This document shows, piece by piece, positions 1 through 10,127 of a stretch of DNA of 64,000 nt. Numbering within the stretch: position 1 is the stretch's first letter; the number at the start of each line of letters is the position of its first letter. The position numbers were made by a program, and so were the translations under genes. Origin of the DNA: Paramoeba atlantica (Eukaryota; Discosea). The stretch lies in NCBI GenBank assembly GCA_977017575.1, contig CDRNVI010000043.1:434001-498000 (forward strand). The letters are read 5' to 3'. The notes under the pieces were generated by a model. The model was not told where the DNA came from. It worked only from the letters and a program-made list of their open reading frames with translations, and searched no databases.

Positions 1-1058
1 GCAAGTTTTTGTATCTGTCTCAGTGTAGAAGACAGAGAAGGGGGCGTGTACAATACATGTAATTGGAGTTCGTGCAACCGTATACAGACGTTCGGGAGGA
101 CACATTCGCTTTCTTTGCGAGCAGCGTCGTTCGATGTAAAATTTAATGCATCTAGAGGAGTTTCCTGTTGAAAGTTCGAAAAAGCGCCTATTCCGCATTC
201 TACAACTACGTTGTAAAGTGGACAACGCGGTTTCTTCGTAGTGTTTTTCCAATTGCACGCATAAGCTGCTTGCAATGCCCGGCTTCCCCCTACCCGAATC
301 AGTGAAGTTGTATCCAAGTGATAGCTCATTTGGCTGAAAGTGCTGTATTCAAGATTTGTGTAGATTTCCGAAGCGAGCTTGTGGTTTTTTGCGGGAGTTC
401 GTATGTAGCCGACAGTCACAAGACTTTTTTGTTTTCTGTTCCGGACAGCTAAAAACCAGCGATACATTTTACACGGTGAGTACGTTGTGCATCCTTCGTC
501 GGGACAGATGGCAACAACGGTTAGGCACAACAGCACATAATTTCCCCACTGAGATTCGCGACCAAGAAACTGTTTACCGGGATGCATAAGAGTCCGAAGT
601 ACTGGAATGGCAAACAGTTGGAGTATTCTACCAAATTGCGCGCTCCTGGTACAATTTACATCCGCAGAATCCAATGTATTGAGTCTATGCTCGTTGTCTA
701 TAGTATAAATTATCCTATCAAACGCGCTACATCGCATCAGATTCGGATAATATTCAGCTAATGAATTCTGTATGCGAAGCCGAAGAATAATTTCGTATCC
801 TTCCGTCTTCCTTTCATAGTCTTCTGGAAAAATCTCCTGAATATTTCTGGGATCTGTAGGAGGCACGATTTGCTCTGTGAGCAAAGCATCAATGTAGATA
901 CAATAACTATCCCGCAGTGCACGCCAATCCGGAGAGGTGTACGAACTAATACGAATTATGTCTAGGACGCCTCCGTTCGGTGTGTTTAGCAAAGCGCATA
1001 TGTATGCAGTAGTTTGACGAATATTTTCCGCTTCGACCAAAAAATGCGATCGAGACAT
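1..1058 (-). CDS. Partial hypothetical protein, runs off the left edge
   Basis: An open frame starts at ATG 1058-1056 and stays open to base 1, giving at least 352 codons without a stop; the C-terminus lies outside the window. It is intronless and on the same strand as every other host gene. I do not recognise the family. The N-terminus (E-x-x-N-I then LLNTPNGGVLDI, about residues 9-34) faintly recalls the AlbA_2/Schlafen core (AFLNT-x-GG-x-L), but the rest does not obviously follow it. The second half is Cys-rich, with Cys scattered rather than in a clear zinc-binding spacing. No signal peptide or membrane segment is evident. The length of the open frame makes it a real gene; function unknown. 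Confidence 0.75.
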   Translation of the reverse strand, partial: MSRSHFLVEAENIRQTTAYICALLNTPNGGVLDIIRISSYTSPDWRALRDSYCIYIDALLTEQIVPPTDPRNIQEIFPEDYERKTEGYEIILRLRIQNSLAEYYPNLMRCSAFDRIIYTIDNEHRLNTLDSADVNCTRSAQFGRILQLFAIPVLRTLMHPGKQFLGRESQWGNYVLLCLTVVAICPDEGCTTYSPCKMYRWFLAVRNRKQKSLVTVGYIRTPAKNHKLASEIYTNLEYSTFSQMSYHLDTTSLIRVGGSRALQAAYACNWKNTTKKPRCPLYNVVVECGIGAFSNFQQETPLDALNFTSNDAARKESECVLPNVCIRLHELQLHVLYTPPSLSSTLRQIQKL

Positions 1059-1653
1059 TTCTCAGTAATCGTTACCTCTTTAATCAGAGAGCGCTAGTGA
1101 GCTTTGCGTCTTAAGCCAATGTTGCGTCACAAATCATCCGAGGATAAACGGTGTCACGTAAAAAAATTCATTAAAAAAATATCCATTATTCATTCAAAAA
1201 AATATCCATTATGATCTACAAAGCATGTTTATGTGAAATTTCTATGCGAAACACCAGCACAATACATAAAAATGATGCGACTAAAGTAATGTAGTAATGC
1301 CATGAAGTATTTCTGAGAAATACAAGAAATTTTATTCCGAGAAAGATCTTCCCGGACGAAATGTTCAACGGTTTTTAAAACTACTGACATTTAGAGCTAC
1401 TGTATATCGCCTATTCCTCTAAAGCACCATATACATGATGCACATGTTCGCAAAAAAGAGAATTTTGTACAAAACAAAGAGTAACAAATTCTTCATAAAG
1501 CAGCAACGCCCAATTATCGCCGTTGGCTTGCTAATCAATCTAAAGCAACAATGATTTTGGTGTCCCCTTTTTCTGTAACAATCTTTTCTGTAGCAAATAC
1601 GTCGCCCACGTATTACACAACCATGCAAGAGCCCAATAATTAAGCAAGTACTC
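1059..1653. other. Intergenic region, no gene seen
   Basis: This AT-rich spacer of about 600 bases lies between the stop of the LOG-family gene and the start of the leftmost gene. A short direct repeat (aaaaaatatccattat, twice, near 1172-1212) is the only structure I see. A minus-strand open stretch at 1419-1682 overlaps the LOG gene and looks non-coding. Confidence 0.5.
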
Positions 1654-2796
1654 TTACTCAACAGGTGAAGATCGGGGCTCAAGAGGGGGGGACCATGCAG
1701 GTGTCCGCCGATTCATAATTTGGCTTTCACCAGGGCTGTTGCTCCCAGGCGTGGTCATACCTCCTCGCGTTATTACGCCAGTCAAATGTCCTTCAAGAGT
1801 CGACGTAACAAACTGAAAAGCCTCTTCTACACTGTCCGTAAAGCAAATGTCGTCAATGTCGTCCTGTGAAATGGTTCCAAGATCTGCAAGCGCTTGCCAA
1901 TTCAACACTGTCTTCCAGTAGGACGCCCCAAAAAGAACAATGGGCATTCTCTTTACCTTCCCTGTCTGCTTTAACGTTAGCATTTCGAAGAGCTCATCAA
2001 AAGTGCCAAAACCTCCAGGAGCAATCACTAACGCTTTCGCACAGTACATCATCCAGAATTTCCGGGTGAAGAAATAGTGAAACTCAAATGCGAGGGAGGG
2101 GCTCACATGGTGGTTGATCCCTTTCTCAAACGTCAACGAAATCGCCATCCCCATGCTTTGAGCCCCGGGTACTTGACGTGCCCCTCGGTTTGCGGCCTCC
2201 ATGAACCCCGGACCTCCACCTGTACAGATCAGCAATGGCTGGGCCACGGCATCCTCGGTGGCGTAATCCCGGGCGTACATCGGGGGATTTTGTTCCAGCT
2301 TCCGGCGTAGCGTTTCATTGTTCGTGGCCCACTCCGTGAGTCGGCGCGCGAGTTCCTGAACGCCGCCGTAGAGCTGCCCCATCCACCGTGTGCGCTGCAA
2401 CTTGCGGAGCTCACCCTGCAGCTTTGTCTTCTCCTCCCCGTCGACGGCGTCAATCTTCGCGATGAGATCGTTCTCCGTACGGGCATAGTCCTCCGGGCTC
2501 ATGGCACGTGCGGAACCAAAAAACAGAATTGTTCCCATGACACCGCTCTGACTTAACCGCTGGGCGGGTTCCTCGAACTCGCACATAATTCGAATTTGTC
2601 GTGCCGCGTGGGACTCCATAAAGGAGTCGTTACGGTAGGCCTTTATGGTAGATACCATTCGCTGGGAAGTGGTTTCACTCATGATGTACGGCGCATCTGC
2701 GTCACCAGAACGTGCAATAGTGCTCGTGGTCCTTTCCTCGAGCCCGGTGGCTTCCAATGTGGGAATTAGCAACTCGTCTAGAATGGAATTGCTCAT
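1654..2796 (-). CDS. LOG-family (lysine-decarboxylase-like) nucleotide phosphoribohydrolase
   Basis: A 380-residue Rossmann-type LOG protein. FGSAR is at residues 93-97, the glycine loop TGGGPGFMEAANRG at about 192-205, and the family hallmark PGGFGTFDE at 260-268. Known LOG proteins release the base from nucleoside 5'-monophosphates (cytokinin activation in plants, nucleotide turnover in bacteria); the 'lysine decarboxylase' name is historical. About 90 residues separate FGSAR from the glycine loop, longer than in small LOG proteins, and include a charged helical stretch. The N-terminal 80 residues and the Ser/Pro-rich tail are extensions. A pyrimidine tract ending in AG at 2822-2823 lies about 25 bases before the ATG. 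Family assignment is firm, substrate unknown. Confidence 0.88.
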   Translation of the reverse strand: MSNSILDELLIPTLEATGLEERTTSTIARSGDADAPYIMSETTSQRMVSTIKAYRNDSFMESHAARQIRIMCEFEEPAQRLSQSGVMGTILFFGSARAMSPEDYARTENDLIAKIDAVDGEEKTKLQGELRKLQRTRWMGQLYGGVQELARRLTEWATNNETLRRKLEQNPPMYARDYATEDAVAQPLLICTGGGPGFMEAANRGARQVPGAQSMGMAISLTFEKGINHHVSPSLAFEFHYFFTRKFWMMYCAKALVIAPGGFGTFDELFEMLTLKQTGKVKRMPIVLFGASYWKTVLNWQALADLGTISQDDIDDICFTDSVEEAFQFVTSTLEGHLTGVITRGGMTTPGSNSPGESQIMNRRTPAWSPPLEPRSSPVE

Positions 2797-2821
2797 CTCG
2801 TGAGAGAACGTTTAAGAAATA

Positions 2822-2835
2822 CTGAAAAGGTTGAC
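2822..2835 (-). promoter_or_regulatory. Candidate trans-splice acceptor of the LOG-family gene
   Basis: On the minus strand a pyrimidine-rich run (caaccttttcAG) ends in AG about 25 bases before the ATG at 2796. This fits a spliced-leader acceptor but is inferred from sequence only. Confidence 0.4.
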
Positions 2836-2996
2836 TTCCTTTTACGTCAATAACAAAAATGGCTCTGACCTGTAATAAAGCATACACTTTATTACAATAA
2901 TTTATTATGCCTTATACTTAGAGAATATAAATAAAACGTAATTTAGTATTGCAAATTGGAAATGTACACTACATTTATGTATGTATGCTCGACTCC

Positions 2997-4046
2997 CTAG
3001 GATTTGAAGTAGGGGTCTGACATTTGCTTTTCAATTCGGTAGCACATCAAAAGATTACGAATATCCTGTAGTATGGAATGCAAGTTATCAAGACGCTGAT
3101 GTAAAATACTCGCATCGTGGAATACAGTTCCAAGCCATCGTACAGAATCAGTGGCCAAATTTTTATGCTCTACCTTCCAAAAATCATAACTAGATTGTAT
3201 TGATTTAACAAGCTCGTTGTGCTTTTCCAACTGCGTATATATTCGATCGTATAAGTTGTACAGAGCTTCGAACCTACTTTTGACCGTCTCATATTCGGAT
3301 TCTGAATTCAGAGCAATAGGCATATCAAGAAGGGAATATTTTGTACTGCATGAATCTGGAGAACTTACATCCTCCGTGAAGGGAAACGTCTCCGGAAGAA
3401 TTTGTAAGGTAAGTTCATGTGATCCATATTTGTCGAGATAATTCTCTGTCGGACGTTCCAGACCCTTTGATTTGCACCACTTCGCTAAATCTTCACATGG
3501 ATCAAGCAGATAGTTCCCCTTCCGATTCCTTTCTTCGATCTGTATGTTGTTAGTACATGATTGCTCTTGTTTCATGCTTTGTGCTTGTCTGTTTATGTCG
3601 TTTTCGACAGAATCGCTGATAGTTTCATGTATGCTTGCCACTGGTTTGCCTTCCACGCGGTCTATGACGGCTTGAAGAAAAACACTATCTGCATCGGATT
3701 CGTTGTGGTGATGCACTTTGTAAGAGCTTTGCTGCGTATCACGGCTCTGGACTGGGCGTGAAAGCAGATTTAGAGAAGGTATGTCACTAAGCCACTGTGG
3801 ATAGTTTGTACATTCTTTTGGGGAATGGTCCACCTGTGTAAAAAGGCGGATTTCCGGGTTCCAGGATTTCGATGAAAGATTTTCGAACGACGATACTTGT
3901 TCTACTTCGCCCCGATTACCGACATCAGTGTCACATACTATTATCTGGTACAAGTTTTGTCCGTTCTTTCTTTGCTTCAGGTCAGTAGAAAGCGCTTCGG
4001 AAATACTAGAGATGGGGTCTAATATTACCGAACCTAAGTTGTACAT
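2997..4046 (-). CDS. Hypothetical protein with C-terminal coiled coil
   Basis: A single 349-residue open frame from ATG 4046. The first two thirds are polar and probably disordered. The last 95 residues (SEYETVKSRFEALYNLYDRI through LLMCYRIEKQ) form a predicted helical, coiled-coil-like region with regularly spaced hydrophobics. Its length and the ending L-x-x-L-x-x-I-x-x-L-x-x-x-Y recall the occludin/ELL helical domain, but this is only a resemblance by eye. No signal peptide or membrane segment. It sits 200 bases downstream of the LOG gene in the same direction. The frame length supports a real gene. Confidence 0.7.
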   Translation of the reverse strand: MYNLGSVILDPISSISEALSTDLKQRKNGQNLYQIIVCDTDVGNRGEVEQVSSFENLSSKSWNPEIRLFTQVDHSPKECTNYPQWLSDIPSLNLLSRPVQSRDTQQSSYKVHHHNESDADSVFLQAVIDRVEGKPVASIHETISDSVENDINRQAQSMKQEQSCTNNIQIEERNRKGNYLLDPCEDLAKWCKSKGLERPTENYLDKYGSHELTLQILPETFPFTEDVSSPDSCSTKYSLLDMPIALNSESEYETVKSRFEALYNLYDRIYTQLEKHNELVKSIQSSYDFWKVEHKNLATDSVRWLGTVFHDASILHQRLDNLHSILQDIRNLLMCYRIEKQMSDPYFKS

Positions 4047-4462
4047 TTTAGCTAGTGCAAAAAAGCAATAGAGTTGAGTCCTACAACTTGTACATTAGGC
4101 TCATTGTTTTAGCACACGCATTAGTCGAAAAGTTGACTTTTGGTTTCTAAGAAAAGGTTCTATGGAGTAAGCTCATTACTGTTAAGATACTATGGGACTT
4201 ACTCATAATAATCCTGTACGACTTAATTAATTTCTCATTTTCGCTATTAACAATATGTATGGCTGACCATATGATAATTACATGGTTGAAACTCATAGAA
4301 TACAATGCAAATAAAAGGTTTCAATAACAGAAATGCGTACGTGTAAACATTTTTTTCGTTTTGGCTACGAAATGTGATACCATTATGTAGCGTATGCAAC
4401 ATATGGGTTTATTACAATACATACCATACATATCTGTTGGGTAAAAAATATATTTATGACAC
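4047..4462. other. Intergenic region, no gene seen
   Basis: AT-rich spacer between the coiled-coil protein gene and the small gene that follows. I see no RNA gene, repeat or open frame worth reporting. Confidence 0.45.
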
Positions 4463-4819
4463 TCATGGAAAAATATTTCGACTGATTGCCACGTCATATA
4501 ATGAATCATCGACTTCATCATTCCACTCGGTAGCAATGGAATCAAGACACTCTTGCAACTTCATTTCTGCTCTTTTTTCTTGCATGTAGTGCAAAAAAGG
4601 AACTTTTGACATGGTATTGCTAGGGCGCATCCAATCCATCACAAGCAACGGAAAAAATGTGTAATATTGCCAGTACCAGTGCATCATTTGCGAAGGAAGC
4701 AACCATGTACTAATTGCGTCCATGTGTCGATGTGGTGTTTGGTAAAGGTTTAATGACTTGGAATGCAGAGGCGTCCTACGCAACCCAATGCGACACATAG
4801 CAGGAAATCGGCGTTGCAT
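4463..4819 (-). CDS. Small hypothetical, possibly mitochondrial membrane protein
   Basis: A 118-residue frame. The N-terminus is basic and free of acidic residues (MQRRFPAMCRIGLRRTPLHS), like a mitochondrial presequence. An aromatic hydrophobic stretch (MMHWYWQYYTFFPLLVMDWM, about residues 45-64) could be one membrane segment, and the tail is acidic. This layout is typical of small inner-membrane respiratory subunits, but I recognise no family. It is the last gene before the mobile-element island and has the same direction as its neighbours. Confidence 0.55.
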   Translation of the reverse strand: MQRRFPAMCRIGLRRTPLHSKSLNLYQTPHRHMDAISTWLLPSQMMHWYWQYYTFFPLLVMDWMRPSNTMSKVPFLHYMQEKRAEMKLQECLDSIATEWNDEVDDSLYDVAISRNIFP

Positions 4820-4950
4820 TATGAGTTAAAAGATAGGAAAATCTCTGATCACGTTTTCTTATAGATACTTCTTATAAATTTAATACAATGCATACAATGT
4901 ATAATTTAACATCTTATGAATAAAGACAGACTAAAGAACTTAACTAAATA

Positions 4951-5058
4951 CCGTTAGTACCACTTGACTTTGCTGGAAGAACACCGAAAAATCTGGTATT
5001 TGTGCAATGTGAGGGGATGTGCAAAATGAAGAGGGTCACTATTAAAGGGGGGTTACAG
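4951..5058. mobile_element. Fragment of a TA-flanked inverted-repeat element
   Basis: Starts with CCGTTAGTACC straight after a TA and reads for about 90 bases like the terminal region of the larger element at 14392-15326, with the same order of short blocks (gactttgc, cgaaaaatc, ttgtgcaa, gatgtgcaaa). The right side ends GGGGGGTTACAG before TA and does not match the left end, so this is a partial or composite copy. No protein is encoded. Confidence 0.55.
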
Positions 5059-5446
5059 TATTTACAGGTAAAATATAAATAATAAATACAATGTGGGGGG
5101 CTGCGGGGAGGCTAAAATGAGATCACGCGAGGTCACGGATGTTCAAATCCACTGCACCACCCCATTGTCGACTCCAGCACACAGCTTTTTTCACCATAGT
5201 CGATCGTCATTCCTTCTTTCTGCTCGTCACCATAGTCGAACATCGTCCCTTTTTCCTTTCAACATAAAAATTTACCCAGAGTATTTAAAGAAAGCATAGT
5301 GCAAGTGTAAGATTTGAGTAAGAAATTTTATTAGACAAGAATTTATTCACCTTTACAAAATGCTCAAATTTATTGTCATTAAATTTCCAACACTAACAGA
5401 CTAACTTTACCAGCTTTCTCACGTACATTTGCTTACTTAGCGTCTT

Positions 5447-6376
5447 TTACTTACGCAGTTCATTCACAAAATCCAATGGAGAACGATATTTTAATTATTT
5501 CCGAGGACGACTGTTCGATTCCAATGCTGTTTTGTTAAATTCACTTTGGTTCAAATTCTCAAAAGATTCGGTTTTCGGATGGAATTGTCGGATCAAACCG
5601 TTTGCATGTTCCACAGACCCTTTCTCCCACGAATGGTACGAAGCGCAAAAGAAAGACTTGCATTTTAATTCTTTGATTACTTCATCATGGTGCCAGAATT
5701 CTGTTCCGTTGTCGTATGTGATCGTCCGAACCTTGTAATTCTTTAACCCGTCTACAATTTGTTTGCTTACCCCCTTCGCGCGCTTAGATTCCAACTTCAG
5801 AAGAACAAGGAAGCGGCTTTTACGCTCGCACAGGGTAAGAATATATCCGATATGTCCTCGGCCGTCGACCAAGTCTGCTTCCCAATCGCCGTAGCGCCGA
5901 CGCTTATTGACTACTTCTGGTCGATTTTCAAGTGGCGTTCGGTTGGGAATCGCGCTGCGATCAGGTCTGGTGCGACGACGGTATGGCCTCTTTCGCCGGA
6001 TCCGCAAATGGGTGTACAACTTGCCGCCCAAGGACGCGTTGCGACGAATGTGGCGATATATGGTGGAAGTCGAGGCGGTACGACAGCTCCGGATCGTATT
6101 TGCATTCTGTTCCGGGCTGTGCTTCTTTTGAAGTCGAGAGCTGAGTTCCTCTTCCAAAAGGTTTTGTATCTTGTGAGGCTTGACTCTTTTACACAAGAGG
6201 CGTATGTGCCCTCATCCCCTCATAGCACTGACCCCTTCTTGCATTACGCGCCAACTCGCGACAAACAGTGCTGTGACTTTTGCCAATTATGCGAGCTATG
6301 CTTCGCCGACTCTCGCCAGATGCGAAGAGTGCATGAATACGATTACGATCGTAAAGACTAAGTCTTGAATAATGGC
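5447..6376 (-). pseudogene. Broken IS30-family transposase
   Basis: Read on the minus strand, 6376-6197 encodes the IS30 N-terminal helix-turn-helix (RHYSRLSLYDRNRIHALF, then SIARIIGKSHSTVCREL). After a frame change, 6196-5495 encodes the catalytic domain with all three DDE landmarks: WEADLVDGRG, ITYDNGTEF, and SWEKGSVEHANGLIRQFHP. An in-frame stop follows NSRPRK; past it the usual C-terminus continues (KYRSPLDFVNELRK) to a stop at 5447. So there is one frame change and one stop, and no ATG near the HTH. The landmarks are those of bacterial IS30, which cuts and pastes DNA between inverted repeats. I found no convincing terminal repeats. IS30-type transposases are unusual in nuclear DNA. Confidence 0.85.
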
Positions 6377-8118
6377 GGATTTGTAGTGTAGATCCGAAGG
6401 ATATTATAAAATAATACTTCTTTAAATAATTGATGGTGCATTGGATATGAGAATACAGTTTTTAAGAAAAGTGGTGCACTGGAAATGACAAGAAAAATAT
6501 TTTTTGGGAAAAAACAGTACCCACAGCCCCTTTTGAGGGAAGTATCAAAAATTCGAAAAAGAACTTGATTTTTTAACACGCAAACATTTGTGGGTTTTAG
6601 AAAAAACTGATTATTTTTGTGAATTTAGTGACTGAATTTAGCTCGACATTACTACAGCACTATGCCCCAGAAGAGGGCTTTTTCTGACAACGAAAGGTGC
6701 AGAAACGAATTAGATTAATTTATGCACCTCATGGGCAACTGAGATCCTCTCGTAGGATACTTTTGGTAAAAAATAATTAACTTAATTATTTTTCCGATGG
6801 TTCCTCATCATCAGCAGTTATAATCCCTCATCAGCAGTTCTCAAGCAGCAGTTTTTCCTCTTTAAGTTATCCCCATCCCTCTCTAAAAGCAGAGCTCCGA
6901 GCGTCGACCGTGAAAATACTCGCAAAAGTCCTCTATACTGTACTATGCCCATGCAAAATAGGTTGTCTCGTCTGTTTCGATCAAAAGTAACGATTTGTTT
7001 TGTCAAATAGGAGTGCCGCAATACCTGAGAAAAAAAATCCTTCCATTCCAAAAAAGTAGTATCTCATAGTACGTACTATATTACGTACTAGTCGATTACT
7101 AGTATTTTAGTACGTACTAAAATACTAGTTAGACTATGATTAAGGAAACGGATTCTTTTCCTGCAGACGCCAAGGCGTTTGGGTGTCACGAGGACACTGC
7201 CAAGCGTTGGGTATGCGTGAACGGTTAGACTGAAGTAAATTTGAACCTTACTTACTTCGCCTCCCCCCTTACTTCACCACAGTTAGTCACTGGACGTGTG
7301 GTGAAGTAAGGGGGGTGTCAGATTTTTCTCCAGGCAACTTACCACCTCTTTACACAGCCGGAGGGGTGCACTGCAACCGACCGTTGCATCGTTGTAAGGC
7401 GAGGCAGAGCCACGCCCAGTGGTCTTCAAGGGGGGACACAGATGGCACACAAAGATCGATGCACAAAGGTTTGTGGTGCAACTTTCTTGGTGACGACGCC
7501 GTCATACCGGGATTTTAAACCACAGTCCGGTTTAACGTTCCGGGGGGAACGTTAACGGCTACAGGAAGGCTACGTAGCTGCAGGAATGATGACTTTTGAA
7601 GATTATCATGGGTTCACCGTACGATTCGTCGACACAACGGGTTAGTAGCAGCACGTTGATGCCGTCTTGTACTAACGAAAACAGGTAGAGGACGTCGGCC
7701 TCGAATCTTCCAAATCTAGCTGTGAAGAGTCTGGCTTGCCAGTGACCGATCGGAGCAATCCGATCGTATAATGACATACAGTATATATATTTATTTAATA
7801 CTGTCAAATCCGAAATGTTTTAGATTCGTTGAACCATTTCTAATTCAGAATGGTTTTCTTCCAAGTCAGTTTCATCATCGCTTTGATCATAAAGTTGCGC
7901 CACAGCGTCTTGTAGTTCTAAAATTTAAATTGGTTCAATGCGTTATGTTCTGCGACATCATTCAAAATTTTACGATGTAAGAAATTTTCATGGGGGGAAT
8001 GTTAAATTCATTAAATTTGTTTATTAAATTGGATATGTATCGTGTTTTGCTCATTGATTTTAGAAGGTACAGCTTTATTTTCCAAAGCTTTCATTTGCTT
8101 GTCTACGGTTTTTACTAC
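6377..8118. other. Decayed repeat region with palindromes
   Basis: No convincing gene in about 1.7 kb. It holds a perfect 32-base palindrome at 7098-7129 and an inverted repeat of 18-base arms around C6/G6 runs at 7263-7280 and 7298-7315. A short GC-rich inverted repeat (gtttaacgtt/aacgttaac) lies near 7530-7556. Minus-strand open stretches at 6818-7051 and 7559-7807 read somewhat like protein but match nothing I know and lack good starts; they may be remnants of element genes. Confidence 0.5.
7098..7129. repeat. Perfect 32-base palindrome
   Basis: The sequence ACTAGTATTTTAGTAC followed by its exact reverse complement, with no spacer. A looser copy of the same motif (tagtacgtacta) sits just upstream at about 7066-7080. 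It may be a foldback element or the core of an inverted-repeat element. Confidence 0.8.
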
Positions 8119-8530
8119 ATGAGCAAATCTGAAGAAAGCAATACCCATAAAAAGGCTACGTGGCCCTCAACACAATTTATTAAAAGCAAAGAAAGTCAAA
8201 AATACGGAACTTGAACTTAAAAAGGCAGAAAGGGAGTTGGAGTCCGAGTTCACGGATCTCGACCCCTTTTCGATCACCGTGAAAACTATTTCTGTGGAAG
8301 TGAGCAAGGAAAGTTTTCGAACGTTTTTTTCGTCCTTCGGAACGATAGTCAAAATGACCCTCCTGTCTAACAAACATCTCACCTTTGTTTCTTATGAAAC
8401 AATTGAACAGGCGAAACGTGCTGAACACGCATACCGATGCATGCAAGTGCATCTTAAAGCAAAAAGCGGAAAGAACGGGATTAAGATTGGTAAGGTGTCA
8501 AGGGTTCGAAAGAAGTTTTTTAATGGATAA
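8119..8530 (+). pseudogene. RRM-like RNA-binding protein, probably broken
   Basis: Codons from about 8237 to 8530 encode a plausible RNA-recognition motif: ITVKTISVEVS (RNP2-like), then FRTFFSSFGTIVKM, then HLTFVSYETIEQAKRAE (RNP1-like), ending in a basic tail. The frame is open back to 8123 but has no ATG. The nearest ATG (8119, MSKSEESNTHKK) is in another frame and stops at 8214, so a frame change or a short intron is needed. It is on the plus strand, opposite to all host genes, inside the mobile-element island. It may be cargo of an element or a dead gene copy. Confidence 0.5.
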
Positions 8531-9053
8531 ATTTTACTATTTTTCTGGGTTTTTTTCGTGCATATTTCCTTATTTTTTCATCCACTTTTTCCATCTTACT
8601 CTTTTTCTTATTAAACGCATACAAATTTTTGTAGCACGTCACATCGATTGTAGTCATTTAGTATAGGGGTGAGAAAGTAAGAGCATGACCCTACATGTGT
8701 TTCTTTTAGTATATTATAAAAGTGTTGTTAAAAACCTCTTGTTAAACCTCTTGTTTTCAGTGCAAAGCGCACTGCAGTTTATTGGCCTACAGAACGTTTC
8801 TTATTTTATTGGATTTCTACACCTTGTTTAAAAATGATATTATTCCCTATTGAGCGCTTTCTGATGAATTGGTCTGAACTGGGCCGAGTCAACAAATGGA
8901 AATACTAGAAAACACCATTAGGTGCCAGTAACCCCTACCGAGCTACAACGTCAGCTACCTACAACGTCAGCTTCGCAAAGAGGTCTTGTGTGTTCTCTAC
9001 TCAACAAGCGGTTATTTTTGGTCCTCTCGCTTTTCCGCTTTCACTTCCAATTC
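8531..9053. other. AT-rich spacer, nothing clear
   Basis: About 520 bases between the RRM-like remnant and a foldback element. I see no open frame, RNA gene or repeat that I can support. Confidence 0.4.
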
Positions 9054-9161
9054 TCTTTTTTAGGCTCTTCGTTAAACGCGGAGGTAGGTTTCAACGCGAA
9101 GCGAGCAGTGACTTCTAAGTTAAAAACAACCACCGCGTTTAACGAACAGCCTAAAAAAGAT
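9054..9161. mobile_element. Small foldback element (108 bp), Merlin-related ends
   Basis: Two inverted arms of about 45 bases beginning TCTTTTTTAGGCT, with a core TTCGTTAAACGCGG, surround a spacer of about 20 bases. The same core is found at both ends of the Merlin-type transposon at 9896-12449 and in a second foldback copy at 35669-35781, so this is probably a non-autonomous derivative moved by that transposase. No clear target duplication. Confidence 0.75.
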
Positions 9162-9740
9162 ACAAAACATAATATGATACAAAACTTACACATGGAAAAG
9201 AAAAATGTTTAGTTGTGCTTAATGATGCTTAATTTATTCGGAGCTAAGTCCAGGGTATGTCGTTTTAGGAAAGAAAATTATTTTTTAATGCAAGGGTGGC
9301 GCTTGTGCAAGGCTGTCGTGATCGTGAAGCTTAATTTGTTTGTTTATAAATTTATCCACTATTTTGCATCGCTATTGATGTTTGTACTGAATTATTGCTT
9401 GAGCATAAGAAATTAGAAGACTATTTCAGCCTACACACATTCAAAAAACCCACACAACCATGAAAATATGGAATTTTCACCATGAAAATATGGAATTGGA
9501 ACCATGAAAAAATGGTTCTGTGCACAAAAGACGTCCGAAAAAATCGTACTTTTTGGGCCATGCGGCACCAGGGGGTCTCTATGAAAAAAAGGCGACAAAG
9601 CGCTTCGCTACGGGAACGAGATCTCTTCAACGCTGCGAAAATGAGCGAACACGGATAAGAAAATTAAAATTTCCCAGGAAGGGAACATCAACATCCGCCC
9701 CTGTATGAATACTTGGAAGTGTGTTCGTATATTTCGTATA
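9162..9740. other. Spacer with short direct repeats, no gene
   Basis: Contains a triple direct repeat of a 16-18 base unit (accatgaaaatatggaatt) at about 9457-9510. Open stretches here overlap the repeats and look fortuitous. Confidence 0.4.
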
Positions 9741-9946
9741 CTGTGCCCCCCCCCCCCCACTTATAGTGCCGCGGGGTACCCCCCCACTTATAGTGCCGTT
9801 TGAAAAAAAATGTCCGAAAAAAAATGACTAATTTTTTTTGACCAAAAAGGACAGTAAACATGGTGGAAATTTCTAATATTGAGAGCTTCGTTAAACGTGG
9901 TGGTTGTTTTCAACTCATGGAAGTCACTCATGCTGCGCGGGGGAAA

Positions 9947-10098
9947 GTCAAGGAATATTGCATAAGTCAAGGAATATTGCATAAGTCAAGGAGTATTGCA
10001 AAAGTCAAGGAATATTGCATAAGTCAAGGAATATTGCATAAGTCAAGGAATATTGCATAAGTCAAGGAATATTGCATAAGTCAAGGAATATTGTATAA
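9947..10098 (+). repeat. Subterminal tandem repeat, 8 x 19 bp
   Basis: Eight head-to-tail copies of gtcaaggaatattgcataa with few changes lie next to the left Merlin end. The same unit occurs inverted at the other end. Such mirrored subterminal repeats are often transposase binding sites; that role is inferred. Confidence 0.85.
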
Positions 10099-10127
10099 GC
10101 CGTAATTTGTGTTGTTTCTTTTTTTCA

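Noticed and set aside
5090-5165. A possible tRNA or tRNA-derived SINE, because of a B-box-like gttcaaatcc near 5138.
   Set aside because: The T-arm and acceptor stem do not pair and no anticodon arm can be drawn; the A-box is not convincing.
9947-10098. A CRISPR-like array, because of regularly repeated units.
   Set aside because: The units are directly adjacent with no spacers, and lie at the end of a transposon.
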